Below are positions 1 through 5,257 of a stretch of 5,257 nucleotides of DNA, piece after piece. The notes under the pieces are model-generated. The model did no database searches. It was not told where the DNA came from and saw nothing but the letters and a program-made list of their open reading frames with translations. Position 1 is the stretch's first letter; each line of letters starts with the position of its first letter. Where the stretch lies: assembly GCA_964516555.1 (NCBI GenBank), contig CAZFAI010000044.1, positions 1 to 5,257 on the forward strand, in the 5' to 3' direction. The stretch is from CAZFAI01 sp964516555. GTDB taxonomy: Bacteria; Patescibacteriota; Microgenomatia; UBA12405. The position numbers and the translations under genes are program-made.

Positions 1-183
1 TTAATTTCTTCTTAATATCAAGCTATATTTAGTTCCGTCTCTATAGTCCGGAACTTGGACTATTTTGTGAGTATCAACTTCCGCCTTTACCGTTCCAACG
101 TATCTTTTGACTGGCTCCATCCTCAAACCTAGGGTAATTCCACCAATTTTTACTGATCTTTCAATTGCATTAATTGTAGACAT
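1..183 (-). CDS. Small basic protein of unknown function, 60 aa
   Basis: This is a complete 60-codon frame: ATG at 181-183 and TAA formed by the first three bases of the window. I do not recognise the family. The protein is basic (several Arg/Lys, ending LRRN) and reads as alternating short beta-type stretches (VKIGGITLGLR, YVGTVKAEV, HKIVQVPDY, KYSLILRR), so a small all-beta fold is plausible. There is no signal peptide, membrane helix or Cys motif. The gene begins 31 nt downstream of the mature 3' end of tRNA-Leu on the same strand, with no obvious terminator between them, so co-transcription with the tRNA is likely. The leader (AATTAAACAAACA before the ATG) has no Shine-Dalgarno. Protein-like composition, a complete frame and position support a real gene; its function is unknown. 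Confidence 0.6.
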   Translation of the reverse strand: MSTINAIERSVKIGGITLGLRMEPVKRYVGTVKAEVDTHKIVQVPDYRDGTKYSLILRRN

Positions 184-214
184 TGTTTGTTTAATTATTA
201 AATATTAGGCAGAG

Positions 215-299
215 TACCGTCGGCGGGAATCGAACCCACATGGCTTTAAGGGCCACAAGATTTTAAGTCTTGCGTGTATACCAGTTCCACCACGACGGC
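215..299 (-). tRNA. tRNA-Leu(UAA)
   Basis: An 85-nt class II tRNA folds cleanly on the minus strand. The acceptor stem is GCCGTCG paired with CGACGGT, including a G1-U72 pair also found in E. coli tRNA-Leu(UAA). The D stem is GTG/CAC with GG in the loop, and the anticodon stem is CAAGA/TCTTG with loop CTTAAAA. The variable arm is long (TGGC, 7-nt loop, GCCA), and the T arm is GTGGG, TTCGATT, CCCGC. The anticodon TAA lies at 263-265 and reads UUA, and UUG by wobble. The discriminator is A, as leucyl-tRNA synthetase expects. CCA is not encoded: the A is followed by CTCT, so a CCA-adding enzyme must complete the 3' end. An extended -10 promoter lies just upstream (315-323), and the 60-aa gene follows 31 nt downstream. 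Confidence 0.97.
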
Positions 300-314
300 G
301 CTAAATTACAAAGT

Positions 315-323
315 ATTATAGCA
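315..323 (-). promoter_or_regulatory. Extended -10 promoter of tRNA-Leu
   Basis: On the minus strand the sequence is TGC-TATAAT, a perfect -10 hexamer (315-320) with the TGn extension (321-323). The predicted start point is about 307-309, giving an 8-10 nt 5' leader before the tRNA. No good -35 hexamer is visible at the usual distance, which fits an extended -10 promoter. The element sits back to back with the tgt promoter at 338-346. Confidence 0.65.
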
Positions 324-337
324 ATAATTTGCACTCT

Positions 338-346
338 TGATATAAT
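338..346 (+). promoter_or_regulatory. Extended -10 promoter of tgt, leaderless mRNA
   Basis: The sequence is TGA-TATAAT: a perfect -10 hexamer at 341-346 preceded by TGn at 338-340. Only seven bases (TTCAAAC) separate the hexamer from the ATG at 354, so the expected start point (352-354) coincides with the start codon and the transcript should be leaderless. This agrees with the absence of any Shine-Dalgarno before 354. No clear -35 box is seen 16-18 bp upstream. Confidence 0.65.
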
Positions 347-353
347 TTCAAAC

Positions 354-1451
354 ATGCTTAACAAACCTACTTTCGTTCCGGTTGGTACTCAGGGTACAGT
401 CAAATCGCTAAGTCCCGAAGAACTAAAAAAAATCGGCGTTGAAATATTCTTTTGTAACACCTACCATCTATACCTGCGTCCCGGTGACCAGGCAGTTAAA
501 AAAATGGGGGGTCTTCACCAATTTACCCGATGGAACAACATGCTTATTACCGATTCCGGCGGTTTCCAGGTTTTCTCTCTTGGCAAGGACCATGGTGGAG
601 CCGGCAAGCTGGTGAAAATCACCGAAGACGGTGTAGAATTCAGAAGTCACCTCGACGGAACTCCCCACTTCTTTACTCCCGAAAAATCCATTCAAATTCA
701 ACATAATTTAGCTGCAAACTTTATTATTGCTTTTGATGAATGTACACCATATCCTGCCAGTAAAAAATACGCTACCGACGCCCTAAACCGCACCCACCGC
801 TGGGCAATTCGATCATTAAATGAACACAAATTATTAAATAACAAATTAAATCAGAACATTAAACTTTATGGCGTCGTCCAGGGCTCCTATTTCAAGGAGC
901 TCCGTCAGCAATCAGCAGAATTTATTTCCGAAAATAACTTTGACGGTATTGCTATTGGCGGAGTCTCCGTTGGAGAACCCAAAAACAAAATGCGTGGTGC
1001 CGTTTCCTGGGTTTTACCAATTATTTCTAAAACCAAAAAACCAATCCACTTGCTTGGAGTGGGGGAGATAGATGACCTTTTTGACTTCTTTGGTCAAAAC
1101 ATCACTTCAATGGACTGCACCCTACCCACCCGACTAGCCCGTGCCGGCCAATTCCTGTATCGCACCGGTGATGCCAAATCCGATATGAAAAGAAAATTTC
1201 ATAGCCAAATTATGAAAATCAACTACAAACACGACCAAACACCACTCGACTCCAACTGCAATTGTCCCACCTGTCAAAATTTTGACAAAGCGTATATCCA
1301 TCACCTTTTCAAAGCCCAAGAGTTACTTGGTTACCGTCTAATGACTATCCACAACATCGCCTTTATGATCAACACTACCCAACTTATTCGTGACTCACTC
1401 AAAAATGGCACTTTTTTAAAAGTTAAAAAAGACTGGCTTGGCAGATATTAA
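354..1451 (+). CDS. tgt: tRNA-guanine(34) transglycosylase (TGT)
   Basis: This enzyme swaps guanine-34 for preQ1 (or queuine) in tRNAs with GUN anticodons (Asp, Asn, His, Tyr), a step of queuosine formation. The 365-residue protein carries the full active site: Asp67 in DSGGFQVFSL, Asp128 and Cys130 in FDECTPYPA, Gln176 in VVQGS, GGVSVGEP at 202-209, the nucleophile Asp254 in MDCTLPTR with Arg-x-x-Arg-x-Gly after it, and the zinc site Cys302, Cys304, Cys307, His333 with family spacing. Val206 in the base-recognition loop is the bacterial preQ1-type residue, not the Gly of eukaryotic enzymes. The frame stays open back to 270, but that stretch lies in the tRNA gene and promoter and is not family-like. 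The ATG at 354 follows an extended -10 at leaderless distance. Starting there, the protein lacks the usual 20-25 N-terminal residues before the TPxFMPVGTQGTVK-type motif. It overlaps the next gene by 14 nt. Confidence 0.95.
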   Translation: MLNKPTFVPVGTQGTVKSLSPEELKKIGVEIFFCNTYHLYLRPGDQAVKKMGGLHQFTRWNNMLITDSGGFQVFSLGKDHGGAGKLVKITEDGVEFRSHLDGTPHFFTPEKSIQIQHNLAANFIIAFDECTPYPASKKYATDALNRTHRWAIRSLNEHKLLNNKLNQNIKLYGVVQGSYFKELRQQSAEFISENNFDGIAIGGVSVGEPKNKMRGAVSWVLPIISKTKKPIHLLGVGEIDDLFDFFGQNITSMDCTLPTRLARAGQFLYRTGDAKSDMKRKFHSQIMKINYKHDQTPLDSNCNCPTCQNFDKAYIHHLFKAQELLGYRLMTIHNIAFMINTTQLIRDSLKNGTFLKVKKDWLGRY

Positions 1452-2487
1452 TTTCGACACCATCAAAGAAAAAACCTTTTCACTTGTCAATTTCGGCTGC
1501 CGGGTCAATGCCGCCGAAACTAATCAATTTGGTCAGTATCTTATCAACAAAGGCTTTACTGTTGACAACACTAAACCGGGAATAATCTTTGTTAACACCT
1601 GTTCAATTACCAAAAAAGGCAATTACGAATCTTTAAGCAAAATCCGCCAACTTAGAAAAATATATCCCGACTCTATTATTATCGTCAGCGGTTGTGCCAA
1701 CCCAAAGCCTATTTACGACCTACCAAACATTATTACTCTGGATAACAAAACAAAAGAAAAAATTCTTACTTCTCTTTCTTCATCTTACTCTCCAAAAATC
1801 TGTGACAAATATAGCCATGACCAAAAGTTTATTTTAAAAATTCAATCAGGCTGCAACCACGGTTGCTCATATTGTATTGTTCCCCAAAAACGCCCTTACC
1901 TCTGGTCCTTGCCTATTAATGAAGCTGTAAATACTGTCAATCAAGTTATAAAAGATGGTTATACTGAGCTAATCATTACCGGAGTAAATCTCAATCAATA
2001 CCATTATGGTTTTTGCAAACTAATTTACTCTTTGTTGGAAAAAACTACTATCCCGCTTATTTCTTTTGGCTCCGTGCCCCTTAACGTTATCGACGATAAT
2101 TTTATAGCACTTTATCAAAACCCCAAATTTAATTCTCGCCTCAAGCACTTTCTTCATGTTCCTCTACAATCCGGTTCAGACAAAATTCTTAAATTAATGA
2201 ACCGCCCCTACAATCAAAAGATAATTAGTAACACATTTAATAAACTTAAAAATATTGATAGCCTTTCTTTTGGCACAGATATCATTGTCGGCTTCCCAGC
2301 CGAAACTGATGCTGATTTTCAGGAAACACTTGGTTTGTGTAAATCAATCGGTTTCAAAAAAATTCATACTTTTCGTTTTTCTTTCCGGCCAGAAACTCAA
2401 GCATTCAAGCAATACAATTCTCAAACAAAACATATCCCCAAAAAAATAAAAGACAGAGCTCGCCAGATCAGACTGGCTCATTTATAA
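1438..2487 (+). CDS. mtaB: MtaB-like tRNA methylthiotransferase (radical SAM), TRAM-less
   Basis: A radical-SAM methylthiotransferase of 349 residues, most like MtaB, which converts t6A37 to ms2t6A37 in tRNAs reading ANN codons. The N-terminal UPF0004 domain has three cluster cysteines: Cys21 (FGCRVNAAET, an MtaB-type rather than MiaB or RimO signature), Cys55 (NTCSIT) and Cys86 (SGCA). The radical-SAM motif CNHGCSYC uses Cys139, Cys143 and Cys146. Further family blocks are ITGVNLNQ (180-187), HVPLQSGSDKILKLMNR (240-256) and GTDIIVGFPAET (279-290). The protein ends soon after KIKDRARQIRL, about 80-100 residues shorter than usual, so the C-terminal TRAM RNA-binding domain is missing; no TRAM-like frame follows the stop. 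Start: an in-frame TAA at 1417-1419 leaves TTG at 1438 as the only NTG start before the conserved domain. It overlaps tgt by 14 nt, implying translational coupling. MtaB rather than another methylthiotransferase is likely but not certain. Confidence 0.85.
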   Translation: MADINFDTIKEKTFSLVNFGCRVNAAETNQFGQYLINKGFTVDNTKPGIIFVNTCSITKKGNYESLSKIRQLRKIYPDSIIIVSGCANPKPIYDLPNIITLDNKTKEKILTSLSSSYSPKICDKYSHDQKFILKIQSGCNHGCSYCIVPQKRPYLWSLPINEAVNTVNQVIKDGYTELIITGVNLNQYHYGFCKLIYSLLEKTTIPLISFGSVPLNVIDDNFIALYQNPKFNSRLKHFLHVPLQSGSDKILKLMNRPYNQKIISNTFNKLKNIDSLSFGTDIIVGFPAETDADFQETLGLCKSIGFKKIHTFRFSFRPETQAFKQYNSQTKHIPKKIKDRARQIRLAHL

Positions 2488-2562
2488 TATAGATATTTAT
2501 CAATATGTCTATTTATAATTTAGAAAATATAAAATGTTATAACTATCACCAATGACAGCTGA
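2488..2562. other. AT-rich spacer after mtaB, weak hairpin
   Basis: This stretch is very AT-rich and holds no convincing gene. A 7-bp stem (ATAGATA at 2489-2495, TGTCTAT at 2506-2512, one G-U pair, 10-nt loop) sits directly after the mtaB stop. It is too weak and lacks a clean U-run, so I cannot call it a confident terminator. A 16-codon frame starting at 2505 ends by overlapping an ATG at 2552 (ATGA) and is probably chance. Confidence 0.3.
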
Positions 2563-2868
2563 AATAATCAGAAATTCAACGGAATCTGGTCAAAGTGGTT
2601 TAAAAAACTATGGAAAAAGCTCAGAGGACAAGATCCCAATATTACCAAGGATATTGTCAGGAACAGGGAACAACTTACAGTAATCATACCCGGTAATGGT
2701 AATCGTTATACAATTCGTGGATTGCCCTCGGGTAAAGGTTTTCAAATTAATTCACTTATGGTAAAAAGTATGCAAACCGTTCCACCCCCACAAACTTTCA
2801 GCATCGACATAAATGGCCATGTATCCTTAGGTGAAGAAAGCACTTACATAATAATAAGGGCAAGGTAA
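2563..2868 (+). pseudogene. Start-less orphan reading frame, probable gene remnant (about 101 codons)
   Basis: The frame is open from just after a TGA at 2560-2562 to a TAA at 2866-2868 and looks protein-like. It begins with a Trp/Lys-rich part (IWSKWFKKLWKKL) and continues with a coherent, probably beta-rich part containing EQLTVIIPGNGNRYTIRG, PPPQTFSIDINGHVSL and TYIIIRAR. I do not recognise the family. No ATG, GTG or TTG occurs in frame until TTG at 2722 and ATG at 2758, too late to include the first half. An ATG at 2552 opens another frame (43 codons, ending at 2683) that overlaps it, so a frameshifted or truncated gene is the simplest reading. Alternatives are an ATT start, a sequencing frameshift, or a short real protein from 2758. 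It converges on the DRG gene, with stop codons about 10 bp apart. There is no Shine-Dalgarno. Confidence 0.4.
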
Positions 2869-2878
2869 CCTTTTCTTC

Positions 2879-3973
2879 CTATCTTCCAAACCAAACTTCC
2901 ATTTCATCAAAAACCGGAAAACTAAAAGATACTTCTTGCCCCGGAAACCTGGCTCTCTCGCCCCAAATACAAGCCCGATTAACATCATCCCTCATCTCGC
3001 TGGATATCCGTTTTAGCACATCCTCCAAACGATTCTCCCTTCTCATAATCAGCGGTTCCATCCTGTCAGCCTCACCACTTCTTTCTCTTTTCAAATATAC
3101 CCTAATTAAACCTAATCTTTGCCACAACTGTTCCTTAAACTCTTCAACACCGCTACCGGTCTCTGCGCTAATTTTAACGGCACCTTCAGGAATCATACTT
3201 AATTTCTTTTTATTTACCAAATCAATTTTGGTAACCAACCTAATCATTGGCATATATTTTCTCGACTTAACCATACCATCAATTAACCTATCTACGCTTT
3301 CTATCTTTTCCCCCAACTGAATAATTGCATTCCCAAGTCCCAACTCCTTTGCTACGCCGATAATTAACTCTTTATCAAAAGAGTTATGCGGGTCAATTGT
3401 CTGTATACCACCCTTGGGTACCCTGTTTACATGAATTCGGGGAGGAATCTCATTTAACCTTATTCCCGACTTATAAAGTTCATTCTCAACTTTCTCAAAC
3501 CAACTGGTCCGACTGGCATCTGCCATTAAAACTACTAAATCAGAAGCCCTGATAACTGACAACACTTTTCTACCAAAACCCTTATCTCCGGCTGCCCCCT
3601 CGATAATTCCCGGTAAGTCCAAAATTTGTATTCTTACTCCCTTGTATTCCATCATCCCGGGTACTACCCCCAGTGTTGTAAAGTCATAATTACCCACCTT
3701 TGAGTCAGCATTAGTCACCTTATTTAACAATGTTGATTTTCCAACGCTTGGCAAACCCACCAAAACCACGCTAGCATCCCCTGAATGCTTTATTGCGTAC
3801 CCCAAACCTCCACCGCCCCCCTTATTTGTCGGACCATCCATCTCCTCCTTCAATTTTGCCAATTTTGTCTTCAATACCGCATGATGATGCTCGGTCGACT
3901 TATCATATGGCGTATCCCGAATCTCCTTTTCCACCCGGGATACTTTCATTTTTAATATATCGTCTTTTTTCAT
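2879..3973 (-). CDS. DRG-type TGS-domain GTPase (OBG superfamily)
   Basis: A 364-residue GTPase of the DRG group, the size of eukaryotic DRG1/DRG2. The N-terminal helical region (about 1-50) has the DRG pattern DTPYDKSTEHHHAVLKTKLAKLKEE, then a Gly-rich linker. The G domain shows G1 GLPSVGKST (73-81), G2 FTT (98-100), G3 DLPG (119-122), G4 TKID (248-251; the consensus Asn is Thr) and G5 SAE (269-271). DRG hallmarks follow G3: GIIEGA...GFGRKVLSVIRASDL, PPRI and GGI near 178-190, and the RKYMPMIRLVTKID block. A C-terminal TGS domain (about 289-364) contains the ACIWGERARFPGQEV segment. DRG proteins act in the cytosol with ribosomes and translation; the role here is inferred from family. Start: ATG at 3971-3973 gives the longest frame, but Met9 (3947-3949) also fits, since homologues begin close to that point. 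Neither has a Shine-Dalgarno. Confidence 0.9.
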   Translation of the reverse strand: MKKDDILKMKVSRVEKEIRDTPYDKSTEHHHAVLKTKLAKLKEEMDGPTNKGGGGGLGYAIKHSGDASVVLVGLPSVGKSTLLNKVTNADSKVGNYDFTTLGVVPGMMEYKGVRIQILDLPGIIEGAAGDKGFGRKVLSVIRASDLVVLMADASRTSWFEKVENELYKSGIRLNEIPPRIHVNRVPKGGIQTIDPHNSFDKELIIGVAKELGLGNAIIQLGEKIESVDRLIDGMVKSRKYMPMIRLVTKIDLVNKKKLSMIPEGAVKISAETGSGVEEFKEQLWQRLGLIRVYLKRERSGEADRMEPLIMRRENRLEDVLKRISSEMRDDVNRACIWGERARFPGQEVSFSFPVFDEMEVWFGR

Positions 3974-3975
3974 TT

Positions 3976-3984
3976 TGATAAAAT
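3976..3984 (+). promoter_or_regulatory. Extended -10-like promoter of the hydrolase gene
   Basis: The sequence is TGA-TAAAAT: a TGn extension at 3976-3978 and a hexamer at 3979-3984 matching TATAAT at five of six bases. It ends nine bases before the ATG at 3994, so the transcript should have a leader of 0-4 nt. The layout closely copies the tgt promoter (TTGATATAAT just before the ATG). It lies in the 20-bp gap to the divergent DRG gene; on the other strand the same bases offer a weaker TATTTT (3980-3985) at leaderless distance from the DRG start. Confidence 0.5.
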
Positions 3985-3993
3985 AAATAGCGC

Positions 3994-5257
3994 ATGGCTA
4001 TTTTTTTAATGCTATTTTTATTTCTAAATTTTTGTAAACCTATTTTAGCATCTGAAGATAGGAATATTTTTGGCCTTCACCTAACCCAGTCCGAAGACAT
4101 CCATCAAGCTAAAGATGTTATCAATTCCGGAGGAGGGGATTGGGGATGGGCTACTATAGTGATCCGATCGGATCAACTTAACCATGGTACTTGGCAAAGT
4201 TTTTTTGACAACTGTCGACGCTATCATATTATTCCGATTGTCAGGCTTGCTACTACCATGAAAGACGGCTATTGGACCAAGCCTGAATATTCAGAACTGG
4301 ACAAACATGCCGAATTTTTTAATTCACTAAATTGGCCAACTGCCACCCAACACATCACAATATTTAATGAAATAAATCATGGCAGCGAGTGGGGAGGCAC
4401 TGTAGATATCAAAGATTATGTAGATAAACTGATATATGCCTCACAAAAGTTTAAAAGTATGAACCCCAACTTCTTTATTCTTAGTGCTGGTCTAGATCTG
4501 GCTCCACCGGAGAAACCTCCTGCCTATAAGTCGGCACCTAATGTTTACCGGGAAATCATCCAATACCGACCAGATTTCTTCGATCACATTGACGGCATTG
4601 CCTCTCACTCTTACCCAAATCACGGTTATATCGGCACTCCAAACGATCGTGGTCAACACAGTATTCTCGGTTATCAATGGGAGTTGTCTTTCATAAAAAG
4701 TCTGGGAGTCACCAAAGATCTTCCTGTTTTTATTACTGAAACCGGTTGGCCTCACTCTGATGGCTCTAAAAATAAAAGAACTAAGTATTATACCGCCAAT
4801 ACAGCCGCCAATTTTTTAAATACCTCCCTTGACATGTGGTCGCTTGACCCCAAAATAAAAGCGGTTACACCCTTTATCTTCAACTACCCCAACCCTCCTT
4901 TCGAAAATTTTTCTTGGCTCAATCAGGAACAACAACTCTATCCTGCCTTTAACGAAATTGTTGCAAAACAAAAAACCATCAACAAACCCCACCAAATAAC
5001 CAACTATGAACTCGTTGATTTCAAAATACCCTTTCTGATATTTACAAATACCGATTATTCCGGTGAAATAATTCTAAAAAACACCGGTCAATCCATTTGG
5101 GGTGAAAATAATTTTTGCCTTACGCCAAATAAATCTTCAAACGTTCAACTAGACGCTGTTTGCACTTCAAACGAGCTCGTATTCCCTAATAAAAATTACC
5201 GGTTTAGCTTTAAGTTTAGAATTATTTCTGAAGATGAACAGGAAAATACTTTCCTCA
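3994..5257 (+). CDS. Secreted clan GH-A-like glycoside hydrolase, 3' end outside window
   Basis: The frame is open from ATG at 3994 to the window edge (421 codons) and is incomplete. The N-terminus is a signal peptide: hydrophobic AIFLMLFLFLNF, then PILA-SE as a likely cleavage site; it lacks the usual basic n-region, and Cys14 is not in a proper lipobox. Residues 24-330 look like a beta/alpha barrel of clan GH-A: GGGDWGWATIVIR, IIPIVRLAT, the probable acid/base Glu126 in FNEINHGSEWGG, SHSYPNH (204-210), and the probable nucleophile Glu249 in VFITETGWP. After a linker, about 340-410 form an Ig-like beta-sandwich, with GEIILKNTGQSIWGE resembling NBR1-type or cell-surface Ig modules, and Cys375/Cys390 that could form a disulfide. 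It likely acts outside the membrane on a glycan; substrate and GH family cannot be told. I infer resemblance to proteins of Microgenomates-type bacteria. There is no Shine-Dalgarno; transcription probably begins at or just before the ATG. Confidence 0.8.
   Translation, partial: MAIFLMLFLFLNFCKPILASEDRNIFGLHLTQSEDIHQAKDVINSGGGDWGWATIVIRSDQLNHGTWQSFFDNCRRYHIIPIVRLATTMKDGYWTKPEYSELDKHAEFFNSLNWPTATQHITIFNEINHGSEWGGTVDIKDYVDKLIYASQKFKSMNPNFFILSAGLDLAPPEKPPAYKSAPNVYREIIQYRPDFFDHIDGIASHSYPNHGYIGTPNDRGQHSILGYQWELSFIKSLGVTKDLPVFITETGWPHSDGSKNKRTKYYTANTAANFLNTSLDMWSLDPKIKAVTPFIFNYPNPPFENFSWLNQEQQLYPAFNEIVAKQKTINKPHQITNYELVDFKIPFLIFTNTDYSGEIILKNTGQSIWGENNFCLTPNKSSNVQLDAVCTSNELVFPNKNYRFSFKFRIISEDEQENTFL

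Noticed and set aside
270..353. N-terminal extension of tgt from an ATG at 270
   Set aside because: It would translate the tRNA-Leu gene in reverse and the promoter; the residues do not resemble TGT, and the extended -10 at 338-346 places transcription start at the ATG at 354.
468..1319. Other open frames at 468-704 (-), 868-1071 (+) and 1134-1319 (-)
   Set aside because: They lie wholly inside tgt, whose motifs are unambiguous, and their translations have no recognisable features.
2255..2449. Open frame inside the mtaB-like gene
   Set aside because: Shadow of conserved radical-SAM coding sequence in another frame.
2560..2562. UGA read as glycine (code 25), which would extend the orphan frame upstream
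   Set aside because: All other genes are full length with the standard code and show no in-frame TGA; extension upstream also brings no start codon into the frame.
2862..2872. Palindrome AAGGTAACCTT followed by T-rich bases, as a shared terminator for the convergent genes
   Set aside because: The two arms are separated by one base, so no stable RNA hairpin can form with a normal loop; the T-run is interrupted by C.
3793..3978. Plus-strand open frame antisense to the DRG gene
   Set aside because: Antisense shadow; proline/serine-rich text arising from the Gly-rich linker region of the GTPase.
4129..4150. G-rich stretch with a strong Shine-Dalgarno look-alike and G-quadruplex potential
   Set aside because: It encodes the GGGDWGW block of the hydrolase; the out-of-frame ATG after it opens only a very short frame, and only three runs of three or more G are present.
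4492..4755. Minus-strand open frame of 87 codons inside the hydrolase
   Set aside because: It is antisense to the barrel region holding the SHSYPNH and TETGWP motifs, so it is a shadow.

Overview
The window reads as AT-rich bacterial chromosome from a small-genome lineage. A Patescibacteria/CPR organism, possibly Microgenomates-like, is my best guess but is inference. Supporting signs are the tRNA-Leu(UAA) gene with no encoded CCA, trimmed versions of two tRNA-modification enzymes (TGT without its usual N-terminal hairpin, a MtaB-like methylthiotransferase without a TRAM domain), a DRG-type GTPase of the kind best known from archaea and eukaryotes, very short or absent mRNA leaders, and no Shine-Dalgarno sequence before any start codon. 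The standard bacterial code fits every gene; no UGA recoding is needed.

Layout. On the left, on the minus strand, tRNA-Leu(UAA) (215-299) is followed 31 nt later by a 60-residue protein of unknown function (1-183), probably on the same transcript. Divergent from these, on the plus strand, tgt (354-1451) overlaps by 14 nt a MtaB-like gene starting with TTG (1438-2487). These two form a small operon for tRNA anticodon-loop modification (position 34 and position 37). The shared intergenic region carries two back-to-back, perfect extended -10 promoters (TGn-TATAAT). The tgt promoter is so close to its ATG that the mRNA should be leaderless.

Between 2488 and 2878 lies an AT-rich spacer followed by about 100 open codons with no usable start (2563-2868), most likely a gene remnant. 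It converges on the DRG-type GTPase gene (2879-3973, minus). Only 20 bp separate the GTPase start codon from the divergent start codon of a secreted glycoside-hydrolase-like protein (3994 onward, plus), which runs off the right edge of the window. That 20-bp gap contains an extended -10-like element for the hydrolase, so both messages probably start at or within a few bases of their ATG.

Together the genes concern translation (tRNA-Leu, Q34-type base exchange, ms2t6A37-type thiomethylation, a putative translation-associated GTPase), plus one exported polysaccharide- or glycan-active protein. I see no mobile element, CRISPR array or complete new multi-gene system. The most unusual aspects are the promoter and start-codon architecture, the DRG GTPase and the start-less orphan frame.
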